Source: JAPPLB01 sp965206655 (GTDB lineage: Bacteria; Acidobacteriota; Terriglobia; Bryobacterales; UBA6623). From it: a stretch of DNA of 64,000 nucleotides. Positions 33,369 to 42,141 of the stretch are shown piece after piece. Within the stretch, counting starts at the first letter, position 1, and every line of letters starts with the position of its first letter. The position numbers and the translations under genes are program-made. The notes beneath the pieces are model-generated. The model searched no databases and was not told the DNA's origin. It worked only from the letters and a program-made list of their open reading frames with translations. The stretch is from NCBI GenBank assembly GCA_965206655.1, contig CBDBKC010000032.1, positions 1 to 64,000 on the forward strand, in the 5' to 3' direction.

Positions 33369-36257
33369 CTAGCGGTCTTTGAAATCCGCGAACCAATTCT
33401 CGACCACCCGCACCTTGAGGTCCGTTTGTTTCGGTCCCTCGGCCTCAATCACGACGAAGCTCTGCCCGTCCGCTGAGACATCGTAGTTGAGAAGGCTGTC
33501 GACTGCTAGAAGGCCGCTCCACTCAAACAGTTTCCGGGGTGCACTGATGATCGAAAATCCAGGCTCGGTGGTAACGGACACGGCCATCAAAGACGCCCAG
33601 TCGGCATAAAAGATCGTTTGCCCGTCTTGGCTCCACCGCGGTTGCCCGCCGCGGTTCAACGATACCTTTTGTCTGCCTGTCCCTTCAGGAAACGAACGAA
33701 CATAGACTTCAGCTTGTCCGGATTCGTTAGAAACGTACGCGAACCAGCGCTCATCCGGAGAGAACTGCCCACCCCCTTCCCGGAACTCAGTTTCCAGGAA
33801 CGGGACTGCTTCATAGCCGCCATCGTCATCCTTCCGAGTGAGATACCAAAGGTCGTCAATTCTCTTGCCAACCTTGTCACGCCGCACCCGTGTGGAGAGA
33901 GCGAACCTACCGTCAGACGACCAGTCGCTGATAAATCCCTCATCGGTGGCGGCTGCCAACAATGGCTCCGCGGCGGCGCTTCCGTCAGCCTGTTGACTGT
34001 AGAGAGCTCTCTCGTGTGCAGGTTTCTCTGGCGTTGGCTTTGGCCCGGATGAAAAAGTGATCTTCTTGCCCGGGGGGAACCAGTTGGGCAAGAGGTCGGT
34101 GTTGCCTCTCGAAGTCAAGCGCGTCATTACAGGCCGATCCACTTCATGAATCCAGATGTCTGTGTTGCCGGCGTCTTCTCCCGTGACGGCCACCTGGCGC
34201 CCGTCCGGAGAAAGGGCTGGTTGCTTGATGTCATCTTGCCGTTCACCGATCGTATCCAGCTTTTTCCCTTCGCGGTCCAGCCAAACCAGTTGCTCCCCGG
34301 AGAAAAAATCACCGTAGATCAAGGTGCCGTCCGCCGCGACGCTCGCAGCTCCGGCGTCCTGTGCGATCGGGAACGCCTCTCCGGCCTGCAACGTTTCCAA
34401 CGAGAAAGGAAGAGCCCAGAGACGGGACTTTCTCATATCGGTCTTGTAAAGGATATGCCCGTTCGAATACACCGGCCCTACACCCGTGACCAACAACTGT
34501 TCCTCGTTCGTTTCAAGATCCCTCATCACGATCTTGCTACTCGTCATGGTGCCCCGAGAGAAAACCAAGCGGCGTGAGCTAAGGAAATGGGGGCTGAAGA
34601 CCTTGAGGGATTCCTGATCCGGCTCTTGTTCGAAGAGGACTTCCGGGGCGCCTCCCCGCGCCGCGACTTTGTTCAACCTGCCGTCGGAGAAGACAATCGA
34701 GCTGCCGTCCGGACTCCAGGTGCCGCCATAGAAAGCGCCCGGAAGCTTGCAGAGCGTGGTGGGGGAACCTCCTTGGGGGGCGATCTTCCTCAGTTCTTCG
34801 TCTGCCCAAAAACCGATAAACTGGCTGTCGGGCGACCAAAACGGACCCCGCGCCCCTTCGGCTCCGTTGATCCTACGTGGAACCTCTTGATCGAGATCCT
34901 GAATCCAGAGGCTTGGCGTCGGGCTACCGGTCGGGCTACCGGTCGACCACACGATGTGCTCGCCGTTGGGTGAGATCCCATAGTAGGAAAACCCCGACGG
35001 CTCAGAGGGTGTGAACGAAGATCTGCGCACCCGAGCGTCGTACGTGTCGCCGGGGCCATACATCAACTGAGTCGCCGCCGCCCCCAGCAGCAACCCGGCC
35101 ACCGCCGTGACGGCGAGAACGATTCGGCTCCGCCGCCGCTGCTGTTCGCTATGAGCCGCGGCTGCCTCGGTCATCTGCCGAGACGCGCCCATTTTCGATG
35201 TGCCTGAGTCGACTTTCCTCCGCAGCGTTTGCAGATCGACCAGTAGATCTTCGGCGTTCTGATACCGCTCTTCGCGATTCTTCGCCAGCGTTTTGGTGAT
35301 GAGCCACTCTAGTTCCATCGGCAGCCCGGCTCGCTGAGCGGTGACGGGTTCATGTTCTTCGTTGGTGATCCCGTACAAAACCGCCTCTTGGCGTTCTCCC
35401 TCGAATGGCTGTCGGCCGGCGACCATCTCGTACAGCACCACTCCCAGCGACCACAAATCGGTGCGCCGATCGGTCTTTTCTCCCAGCGCCTGCTCCGGCG
35501 ACATATACGACGGCGTGCCCAGGATGGCCGTTGTCTCGGTGAGCTTCGAGCGCTCAGCGAGCTGGGCCAGCCCGAAGTCCATGATCTTGACCTGGCCACG
35601 CGGCGTCAGCATCAAGTTGGCGCTCTTGATATCGCGATGCACAATGCCGCGGTCGTGGGCGGCTTGCAGACCTTGAGCGGCTTGTTGCGCGATATCGAGG
35701 GCCTCGCTGAGCTTCAGCGGCCGCTCGGCGATCTTATCCGTCAGCGTCAGCCCTTCGACGAACTCCATCGCGATAAACGAGTGGCCGTCCGCCTCGTCGA
35801 TCTCATGAATGACCGCGATGTTGGGATGAGTCAACGAGGCGGCCGCCTTCGCCTCGCGGTGGAACCGCCTGCGCACGTCTTCGTCGGAGACGAGATGAGG
35901 CGCCAGGAACTTGAGAGCCACGGCCCGTTCGAGCTTCGTATCCTCCGCCTTGTAAACGACACCCATGCCACCCGCACCGAGCTTCTCGGTGATGCGGTAG
36001 TGCGAGATGGTTTCGTTCAAGAGGGACTCGCCCAGTTCAGCAGCGGCCGGCCGGTGGACTTCTTGCGCCGCGCCCGCGATCGCCTGCTCGAAAGTGTCGC
36101 CGGACTCTGCGTCGGATTTCAGCAGCTTCTCGACGCTCTGGCGCAACTCCTCGTCGCCGCCGCACTGTGTCTGGAGATAAGCTTCGCGCTCGTCCGGGGC
36201 GAGGTCCATCGCCTCGACAGCAATCTCTTTGACTCTCTGCCAGCGTTCGGGCGTCAT
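33369..36257 (-). CDS. transmembrane Ser/Thr protein kinase with TolB/PD40 propeller sensor
   Basis: A 962-residue Hanks-type kinase. Residues 1-85 are a helical N-terminus (TPERWQRVKEI), common in kinases coupled to this sigma group. The kinase domain (about 86-350) has GAGGMGVVYKAED (P-loop), ALKFL (Lys), IVHRDIKSANLM (catalytic loop near 207), IMDFGLA (227-229) and a GTPSYMSPEQ segment. A transmembrane helix follows at about 388-408, then an extracytoplasmic propeller of PD40/WD40-like repeats (SPDGRQVAV, SSDGRFALS, SPDERWFAYVS, SQDGQTIFY). The ATG at 36257 overlaps the sigma factor stop as ATGA, so the two are translationally coupled. The propeller probably senses an outside signal and the kinase passes it inward; the link to the sigma factor is inferred. 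Confidence 0.92.
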   Translation of the reverse strand: MTPERWQRVKEIAVEAMDLAPDEREAYLQTQCGGDEELRQSVEKLLKSDAESGDTFEQAIAGAAQEVHRPAAAELGESLLNETISHYRITEKLGAGGMGVVYKAEDTKLERAVALKFLAPHLVSDEDVRRRFHREAKAAASLTHPNIAVIHEIDEADGHSFIAMEFVEGLTLTDKIAERPLKLSEALDIAQQAAQGLQAAHDRGIVHRDIKSANLMLTPRGQVKIMDFGLAQLAERSKLTETTAILGTPSYMSPEQALGEKTDRRTDLWSLGVVLYEMVAGRQPFEGERQEAVLYGITNEEHEPVTAQRAGLPMELEWLITKTLAKNREERYQNAEDLLVDLQTLRRKVDSGTSKMGASRQMTEAAAAHSEQQRRRSRIVLAVTAVAGLLLGAAATQLMYGPGDTYDARVRRSSFTPSEPSGFSYYGISPNGEHIVWSTGSPTGSPTPSLWIQDLDQEVPRRINGAEGARGPFWSPDSQFIGFWADEELRKIAPQGGSPTTLCKLPGAFYGGTWSPDGSSIVFSDGRLNKVAARGGAPEVLFEQEPDQESLKVFSPHFLSSRRLVFSRGTMTSSKIVMRDLETNEEQLLVTGVGPVYSNGHILYKTDMRKSRLWALPFSLETLQAGEAFPIAQDAGAASVAADGTLIYGDFFSGEQLVWLDREGKKLDTIGERQDDIKQPALSPDGRQVAVTGEDAGNTDIWIHEVDRPVMTRLTSRGNTDLLPNWFPPGKKITFSSGPKPTPEKPAHERALYSQQADGSAAAEPLLAAATDEGFISDWSSDGRFALSTRVRRDKVGKRIDDLWYLTRKDDDGGYEAVPFLETEFREGGGQFSPDERWFAYVSNESGQAEVYVRSFPEGTGRQKVSLNRGGQPRWSQDGQTIFYADWASLMAVSVTTEPGFSIISAPRKLFEWSGLLAVDSLLNYDVSADGQSFVVIEAEGPKQTDLKVRVVENWFADFKDR

Positions 36258-36832
36258 GCCGGGTGTGCGTTGCCGACTTCCTCGTGCAGCCAGGCGCGCG
36301 CGACCCTCCATTCGCGGTTCACCGTTCGTGGAGAGACGTCTAGTGCCTTGGCCGCTTCCTCCTGGGTCATCCCCGTGAAATATAGCAGTTCCACCACTTC
36401 GCCTTGGCGCGGATCGAGCTTCGTGAGCCGGGTCAGTGCTTCGTCGAGAGCCAGTAGGATGCCGGGCTGCTCGTCGGAGGCGAACGCCACTCCCGAATCG
36501 AGCGGAACCCGGTTCAGCTCACCGCCTCGCTTGGCCCGATTGCGCCGGCGGGCATGATCGACGAGAATCTGCCGCATCGCCCGTGCCGCACAGCGCAGAA
36601 AGTCCGCATGGTCCTTCCATTCGACCTGCTGCCCAGGGAAGAGCCGCAGGTAGGCCTCATGGACGAGGGCTGTCGGCTGCAGAGTATGGTCAAGCCGCTC
36701 CTGCCTCATGTAGCGCCGGGCCAGACGGCGCAACTCGCCATGCACCGCTTCCGCCAATTGGGCCGCTGCCCCCGCCTCGCCCAGCCGTGCTCTTTCGAGC
36801 AACTCCGTCACTTTTCCAGTTTTTTCCGCCAA
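36254..36832 (-). CDS. ECF-type RNA polymerase sigma factor (TIGR02999-like)
   Basis: A 192-residue sigma-70-family factor. Region 2 is about residues 20-95 (LVHEAYLRLF, AARAMRQILVDHARRRNRAKRGG) and region 4 about 125-185 (LDPRQGEVVELLYFTGMTQEEAA, LDVSPRTVNREWRVARAWL). The DHARRRNRAKRGG segment is typical of the TIGR02999 group seen in Acidobacteria and Planctomycetes. No anti-sigma factor gene is adjacent. Instead the gene overlaps a Ser/Thr kinase gene by four bases, which suggests control by phosphorylation, as proposed for kinase-linked ECF groups. Confidence 0.92.
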   Translation of the reverse strand: MAEKTGKVTELLERARLGEAGAAAQLAEAVHGELRRLARRYMRQERLDHTLQPTALVHEAYLRLFPGQQVEWKDHADFLRCAARAMRQILVDHARRRNRAKRGGELNRVPLDSGVAFASDEQPGILLALDEALTRLTKLDPRQGEVVELLYFTGMTQEEAAKALDVSPRTVNREWRVARAWLHEEVGNAHPA

Positions 36833-36883
36833 TTCGGATCGACCGCCCCTGCGCCCACTATTTTACGCCTGTCAGGCGCATAC

Positions 36884-36937
36884 CAGCAACGGAGCGGCGG
36901 GTGTAAACCCGGCGGCCCGCGCCGCAAGGCGCGGAAA
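36884..36937. repeat. GC-rich interspersed REP-like repeat, copy 1
   Basis: GGAGCGGCGGGTGTAAACCC is followed by GGCGGCCCGCGCCGCAAGGC. Close copies are at 37161-37211 and, inverted, at about 62157-62208. The CGGGTGTAAACCCG core is nearly palindromic. Confidence 0.75.
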
Positions 36938-36979
36938 ACCCCTGCTGTTTCGATCCATCCCCTTAGTTGCAAAGGTCCC

Positions 36980-37068
36980 TGCCGACGCCGTCCGCCCATG
37001 CAGTTCGGTTCCGTAACAGGAAAACGTAATCAAATAGGCCCAAGCAAGCGCAACCGGCCGCTCAGGCA
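36980..37068 (-). pseudogene. N-terminal remnant of a REP-associated tyrosine transposase
   Basis: The minus strand encodes AWAYLITFSCYGTELHG, close to the conserved start of REP-associated (Y1-type) transposases (AYLITFxTYGTWLHGD). The frame then loses similarity and no HUH motif or catalytic Tyr was found. It lies between two copies of a REP-like repeat, as expected for this transposase class. Confidence 0.45.
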
Positions 37069-37160
37069 AAACATCCACACCCAATCGCCAAAAGCATAGC
37101 AGACACAAATCCGCTCAGCCCAACCAACAAAACGCCGGATGTCAATCTGGTTGGTCCAAA

Positions 37161-37211
37161 CAACAGAGCGGCGGGTGTAAACCCGGCGGCCCGCGCCGCG
37201 AGGCGCGGAAA
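37161..37211. repeat. GC-rich interspersed REP-like repeat, copy 2
   Basis: The sequence is nearly identical to 36884-36937 and begins CAACAGAGCGGCGGGTGTAA. The two copies flank the transposase remnant at 36980-37068. Confidence 0.75.
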
Positions 37212-37235
37212 CCTTCGACCTGCTAAATCAAGCCG

Positions 37236-37427
37236 CTACTTGTCGGCGCTGCGTTTTGACTTCTTCAGCCGACTCTTCTCTATGTTCTTGCGGGCGTCAG
37301 CGAGCCATTTGGGAGGCCGTCCGCGTTTGTGCTGCCCCGAGGCCGCCAGGTTTTGGAGCGCGGCGATGGCGTCGTCGATTCGCTGGCGTTGTTCTTGGAG
37401 TTCGGCGAGAATCTTTTTATGATCCAT
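37236..37427 (-). CDS. small basic protein with an AT-hook-like motif
   Basis: A 63-residue protein. The N-terminal half is a charged helix (ILAELQEQRQRIDDAIAAL), the middle has GQHKRGRPPKW, like the minor-groove-binding AT-hook core GRP, and the C-terminus is Lys/Arg-rich. I have seen similar short proteins in Acidobacteria without an assigned function. DNA binding is a fair inference. It is downstream of the gene at 37475-37696, with a 47-base gap, in the same orientation. Confidence 0.6.
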   Translation of the reverse strand: MDHKKILAELQEQRQRIDDAIAALQNLAASGQHKRGRPPKWLADARKNIEKSRLKKSKRSADK

Positions 37428-37474
37428 GGGGGCTCCAGGGTCTTCGTACCTGACGCCGCTGCTGGGGCGGATCT

Positions 37475-37696
37475 CTACACGGCGGGGTGGCGCTCTTGAT
37501 AATGCCGGATCAGGTCTTCCCGCGCGTCGGAATACTCAGCTTGTGTTCTTTCAATCTCGCTCTGAAGGCGGGCGAACTGATCCTCGTCCACGGAGGCCTG
37601 CAACCGAGCGCCCGCGACCACATACTGGAACGTCCTGTCGCCCAGCTCATCCCGCATCGCCCCGCAGATCCGGCATTCTTTCGAGTCGTCGCTCAT
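37475..37696 (-). CDS. small Cys-containing helical protein
   Basis: A 73-residue protein starting MSDDSKECRICGAMRDELGD. The CxxC pair suggests a metal site, but only one pair is present, so a dimer or partner would have to complete it. The rest is a long charged helix (FARLQSEIERTQAEYSDAREDL) likely to coil. It is probably co-transcribed with the AT-hook-like gene. The function is unknown. Confidence 0.55.
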   Translation of the reverse strand: MSDDSKECRICGAMRDELGDRTFQYVVAGARLQASVDEDQFARLQSEIERTQAEYSDAREDLIRHYQERHPAV

Positions 37697-38116
37697 CTAA
37701 CTCAAGCCTGCCACCGCCGCGAGTCGGCGTCAATAAGTAGAGATTAGTTCCGAGTAATGATTCGGCCCTACGTCGAATGACACCACTCGGTTTCGGAAAG
37801 GTGTACACCAACGGACTACGACTCCCGGGACTTTCGCCGACCACCCCGACAACAACGCGCCCGCCGCCTCCTCAACCGTTCTTATCATCACACGCCAAAA
37901 ACATTTTTATCTACTGCGTAATCAACAACATCCATACTCCCGCAATCTCTCGCTCACCATACGTAGGTTATAAGAGTAGTGAAGGCCACCTGGCCAACGG
38001 ACAAGACTCGACATGACGCAAATGACGCACGCCGCCCGGCGGCGATCTAGTTGGCCCACCATCAGGACGCGCTCCCAGGGCCAAGTGGCACAAAAATGGG
38101 CTTCTAGTGTGCCATT
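37697..38116. other. intergenic region before the IS1595-type element
   Basis: No gene is supported. Bases about 37885-37985 share blocks with 21390-21490 (TAATCAACAAC, TCACC, GGTTATAAG). Bases about 38087-38115 contain opposed TGGCACA and TGTGCCA half-sites (7 bp each), possibly an operator; the transposon inserted directly beside them. Confidence 0.4.
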
Positions 38117-38124
38117 TTGTTCCA

Positions 38125-39159
38125 GGTGGGGTATCCACTTGACTCAGGTGACCCCAAGATGTAGTATGCGGCCTCGTGGAGGATTACCCGCGCGATCTGC
38201 TCGAGTTCGAGGCGCGCTTCGCCACCGAAGAGGCCTGTCGCGGACTATCTGGTCGCGCTGCGCTGGCGGGACGGGTTCCGTTGCCCCAACTGTGGGCTTG
38301 AGCGAGCTTGGCCGGTGCGCAAAGTATGGTTCGAATGTGCTGCCTGCGGTCGCCAAACGTCCGTCACGGCCGGTACGATCTTTCAGGACACACGCAAGCC
38401 GTTGCGGCTTTGGTTCCGAGCAATGTGGCACGTCGTCTCGCAGAAGAACGGAGTCAGCGCCTTGGGTTTGCAACGCGTTCTGGGACTGGGCAGCTACCAA
38501 ACCGCCTGGGCTTGGATGCACAAGCTGCGGCGGGCGATGGTGCGGCCGGGGCGCGAGCGTTTGACGGGCGTCGTCGAGGTGGATGAGACCTACTGGGGCG
38601 CGGAGGAGGAGGGCGTTCGCGGCCGCCAGATCGAGCGTAAAGGATTGATTGCAGTAGCCGCGGAGGAGAGAGGCAGCGGGCTGGGGCGGATCCGTATGCA
38701 GCGCCTGCGCAACGCCTCGGCGGCCAGCTTGATGCCCTTCGTGGAGGAGTCGATCGAGCCAGGCAGCGTGGTTCGCACCGATGGCTGGCTGGGCTACGAG
38801 CCACTCGAGAAGAAGGGCTATCGGCACCACATCGTCTTCCTCAAGGGTCGCCGCGAGCAGGCGTCGGAATTGCTTCCGCTGGTGCACAAAGCGATCTCGC
38901 TGCTCAAGCGCTGGTTGCTGGGTACGCATCAAGGGGCGGTCAGCCACGAGCATTTGGACTACTATCTGGACGAATTCGTCTTCCGGTTCAACCGGCGCAG
39001 CTCACGTAGCCGGGGCAAGCTGTTCTACAGGCTGGTTCAGCAAGCGGTCGCTGTGGAGCCGACGCCGTATCGCTCGATCATCGCCCACTGGGACGCCGAG
39101 CCGTTCTGAACCCCAAACACAAGATGTTGGGGTCACCTGAGTCAAGTGGATACCCCACC
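38125..39159 (+). mobile_element. IS1595-family (ISXO2-like) insertion sequence with intact ends
   Basis: Terminal inverted repeats of about 33 bases (GGTGGGGTATCCACTTGACT..., both ends identical over that length) bound 1035 bp. An 8-bp target duplication TTGTTCCA flanks it at 38117-38124 and 39160-39167, the length expected for the IS1595 family. The transposase inside is frameshifted near its start (separate entry). The ends are well preserved, so insertion was recent. Confidence 0.9.
38176..39109 (+). pseudogene. IS1595/ISXO2-type transposase, frameshifted near its N-terminus
   Basis: The frame from the GTG at 38176 gives the family start VEDYPRDLLEFEARFATEEA. The natural continuation (DYLVALRWRDGFRCPNCG, a zinc ribbon) is in the +1 frame because of one extra G near 38242. 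Downstream the zinc ribbon completes with FECAACGRQT. The DDE-like domain has VEVDETYWGAEEE, VVRTDGWLGY and HLDYYLDEFVFRFNRR. The open part from an in-frame ATG at 38315 makes 264 residues lacking the first ribbon half. Either the gene is inactive, or the shift is programmed or a sequencing error. Confidence 0.8.
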
Positions 39160-39283
39160 TTGTTCCAATAGCGAACGAAATACGAACAACACACAAATAC
39201 AAAGGGTATCTAATGCCGGATCGAAGCTACAATGTCACAGATACGCTTCCGGCGGCACACTCTTACCAAACAGACGCTGACCG

Positions 39284-40177
39284 CTACTTCTTGACCTCGA
39301 CCCCAGCCCACTCCTCGATCAGCTTGACCGCCGCGCAGAAGTCCTCGTCCCCGTGGCCATTGGCGATGCTCGCGCCGAACAGCTCATGAACGAGCGACGT
39401 GGCGGGCAACGGCACGTTCATCTCGTTGCCGGAGTCGAGCATCAGGCCAACGTCTTTGTGCATCCACTTGAGCGGGAAGGCGGCCTTGAAATCGCGGCCG
39501 AAGATGTAGGGCGCTTTGAAGCTGATCAGGCCCGCTTTGGCGGCGCTGGCATTCAGGACCTCTAGCATCAGCTCGGGTTTCACGCCCGCCTTTGTGGCGA
39601 GCACCATGCCCTCAATAAAGCCCTGCATCATATTCGCGAGGACGAGGTTCTGAGAGAGCTTCGCGTGCAGCCCCATGCCCTGCGGGCCGCAATAGAAGAG
39701 CGTCTGCCCCATCGGCAGAAAATACTCGCGCACGCTTTCAAAGACCTTCTTCTGCCCGCCGATCATGAACGTCAACGTTCCGCCGATCGCACCCGGTGTC
39801 GAACCGGTACACGGTGCGTCGAGATACTTCGCCTGGGCCTTCTGGAACACTTTCGCGATGCGCCGCGCCACGGTGGGAGCGATCGTGCTGCAATCGGCGA
39901 CCACGGCGCCGGGCTTGATGCCCTCGACGACACCGTTCTTCCCGGTCAGCACCGACTCAGACATCGCGGAATCGCCGACGCAGAGAAACACGCAGTCAGC
40001 GAATTTGCCGACGGTTTTCGGCGACGCGCAGTAGCGGGCGTTCTTGTATTTGGCGGCAAGCTTCTTGGCTTTGGCCGAGGTGTGGCTCCAGACAGCCACG
40101 TCGTGTCCTGCCTTGAGAAGGTTGACGGCCATCGGGCCGCCCATCAGTCCGAGTCCGAGGAATCCGAGTTTTGCCAT
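39284..40177 (-). CDS. beta-hydroxyacid dehydrogenase, tartronate semialdehyde reductase-like
   Basis: A 297-residue NAD(P)-dependent dehydrogenase of the 3-hydroxyisobutyrate/6-phosphogluconate-like family. The Rossmann motif GFLGLGLMGGPMAVNLLKAG is at the N-terminus, substrate-binding DAPCTGSTPGAIGGTLTFM near residue 120, and the catalytic Lys in GMGLHAKLSQN near 172. The divergent neighbour is a glycerate 2-kinase, so the natural pairing is reduction of tartronate semialdehyde to glycerate followed by phosphorylation. Substrate choice within this family cannot be fixed from the sequence. Confidence 0.85.
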   Translation of the reverse strand: MAKLGFLGLGLMGGPMAVNLLKAGHDVAVWSHTSAKAKKLAAKYKNARYCASPKTVGKFADCVFLCVGDSAMSESVLTGKNGVVEGIKPGAVVADCSTIAPTVARRIAKVFQKAQAKYLDAPCTGSTPGAIGGTLTFMIGGQKKVFESVREYFLPMGQTLFYCGPQGMGLHAKLSQNLVLANMMQGFIEGMVLATKAGVKPELMLEVLNASAAKAGLISFKAPYIFGRDFKAAFPLKWMHKDVGLMLDSGNEMNVPLPATSLVHELFGASIANGHGDEDFCAAVKLIEEWAGVEVKK

Positions 40178-40318
40178 TGAATGTGCTCCTGAAAGTGGGC
40201 CGTAGCCTATTGCGAAGTTCCCAATTGTAAGCTTTCAGATGGCTGTGAGACAATGTGGCTCCCATGAAGTCGAGGATACTCGTGCGTCCGCTCCCGCCAT
40301 GACGAGAAGACTCATCTT

Positions 40319-41614
40319 ATGAAGGAGACCCTGCGTCAACTCTTTCTGGCCACGCTGAATGACCTATCGCTCGATCAGGTCATGCCGCGGAAGGTGATCT
40401 GCGAGGGTGGTGTGCTGCGCTTTGGAGCGGAGGAGATCGAACTCGGCCGCTACAAGAAGATCATCGGCATTGCGATCGGCAAAGCGGCGGTTCCGATGGC
40501 GCGAAGCTTCTCAGGGATCGTCCGACCAAGGCTTGTTTCGGGACTTGCCGTTAGTTCGGAGCCCCCCCCGAGTTTGCCGTACTTCGTGAGCTACCAGGGC
40601 GGACATCCTTACCCCGATATTGAGAGCGTCCGGGCGGCTGAGGTTGCGCTCGAAGCCGTGAGCGACCTTAAACCCCATCACCTCGTTGTCTATTTGCTGT
40701 CGGGGGGAGGCTCGGCGATTTGCGAAAAGCCGATCTCCGACGAGATCTCGCTCGAAGACCTGCGGGAGTTCTACCGCGTCCTTGTCACCTGTGGCGCGGA
40801 CATCGTGCAGATGAACGTGCTGCGGAAACACTTCTCGGCGATCAAAGGGGGGCGGCTCGCGCGAAGAGCATTTCCCGCGAAGCAGGTGACACTCTACGTG
40901 TCCGACGTACCTCCCGACAAGCCGTCGACGGTCGCATCGGGACCTACGATGCCGGATGAATCGACCGTGGACGACGCCTGCGAGATCGTCGAGCGGCTCG
41001 GTATCTTGGATCAGCTTCCGGCGTCGGTACGGAGTTTCTTCCACGACCGGCGGCTTCCCGAGACTCCCAAACCCGATCACGAAGCCTTTCTCAACAATTC
41101 ATGGTTCTGTCTTTTAGACAACCGCGATGGATTGGCGGGCCTCGAGCAGAGAGCCAGGGCCCAAGGATGGATCGTCGAGACAGATGTTTCCGTCGATGAC
41201 CGGCCATTGGAAGAGGCCGTCGACCATTTACTCGCGAAGCTGCGAGCGATGCGCGATAAGCATCCTGAACGCACCGTGGCGCTTCTCACGGGAGGTGAGC
41301 TGAGTTGCCCCGTGATCGGTGACGGAAACGGTGGTCGAAATCAGGCGTTTGTTCTCGACTGCGTTCCAAAGATCGCCGGCGAGAACATAGCAGTCGTCAG
41401 CGCCGGAACTGACGGCATTGATGGGAACTCACCGGCCGCGGGGGCCGTTGCGGACGGCCTAACGCTCAAGCGGGCAGACGAACTTCACCTGAGTCCGGAC
41501 GATTTCACGCACCGGTCCGACTCGTATCATTTTTTTCAACACCTGAAGGACGATATTACAACCGGACGGACCGGCACGAATATCCGTGACCTACGACTCT
41601 TCGTCGCGTGGTAG
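40319..41614 (+). CDS. glycerate 2-kinase (DUF4147/MOFRL type)
   Basis: A 431-residue kinase converting D-glycerate to 2-phosphoglycerate. The N-terminal half has IGIAIGKAAVPMA, the HPYPD segment and the nucleotide-site LLSGGGSAICEKP. The C-terminal MOFRL domain contains VALLTGGELSCPV, GNGGRNQAFVLD and SAGTDGIDGNSPAAGA. All are typical of class II glycerate kinases. It begins 141 bases from the divergent reductase gene, so a shared regulatory region between 40178 and 40318 probably controls both. Confidence 0.9.
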   Translation: MKETLRQLFLATLNDLSLDQVMPRKVICEGGVLRFGAEEIELGRYKKIIGIAIGKAAVPMARSFSGIVRPRLVSGLAVSSEPPPSLPYFVSYQGGHPYPDIESVRAAEVALEAVSDLKPHHLVVYLLSGGGSAICEKPISDEISLEDLREFYRVLVTCGADIVQMNVLRKHFSAIKGGRLARRAFPAKQVTLYVSDVPPDKPSTVASGPTMPDESTVDDACEIVERLGILDQLPASVRSFFHDRRLPETPKPDHEAFLNNSWFCLLDNRDGLAGLEQRARAQGWIVETDVSVDDRPLEEAVDHLLAKLRAMRDKHPERTVALLTGGELSCPVIGDGNGGRNQAFVLDCVPKIAGENIAVVSAGTDGIDGNSPAAGAVADGLTLKRADELHLSPDDFTHRSDSYHFFQHLKDDITTGRTGTNIRDLRLFVAW

Positions 41615-41721
41615 ATCCATCGGATTGACGGACTTCTCAGCGTCACGTCCACCGAATGGTTTGCGTCTGGTGATCGAGAAGGTTCTACTCGAAATAAGGA
41701 GGAAATCTGACCGATTCGTCC

Positions 41722-41937
41722 CTACTCGCCGCCGCCGCTGGGCAACACGTTGACGGCTTGGAGGCCCTTGGGGCCCTGCTGCACGTCGAACTCGACTTGT
41801 GAGCCTTCTTGGAGGCTGCGATATCCGTCACCTTGAATCGCTGAAAAATGCACGAAGACATCCTCGCCGCTTGCGCGCTGGATGAATCCGAAACCTTTCG
41901 CATCGTTGAACCACTTTACTGTGCCTTGCTCTCTCAC
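41722..41937 (-). CDS. cold-shock protein (Csp family)
   Basis: A 71-residue single-stranded nucleic-acid-binding OB-fold protein. The sequence begins MREQGTVKWFNDAKGFGFIQ (RNP1 KGFGFI), followed by EDVFVHFSAI (RNP2) and EFDVQQGPKGLQAVNV. The start is GTG at 41937 with AGGAG at 41950-41946; the longer frame to 41979 lacks a ribosome site. Csp proteins melt RNA structure and affect transcription and translation. A long 5' leader may exist upstream, but no cold-box was identified. Confidence 0.95.
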   Translation of the reverse strand: MREQGTVKWFNDAKGFGFIQRASGEDVFVHFSAIQGDGYRSLQEGSQVEFDVQQGPKGLQAVNVLPSGGGE

Positions 41938-42141
41938 TTCAAAAACTCCTAATTGCTGATCGCTGCTGGGTGCTCGCACCGGACTGCCCCATCGCTTGCC
42001 GCCGAATTCCGGGCGCGGAGGCGCGTCGTTCGATTTCGCCGGAAACAGTCGAGCAACTCCGTGCGAGCCACTTCAGTCTCAGATATTATCGCACAGGCGA
42101 CAATTATTAGGCGTCGTTTGCGCGGGTCAGGTTTCAGGGAA

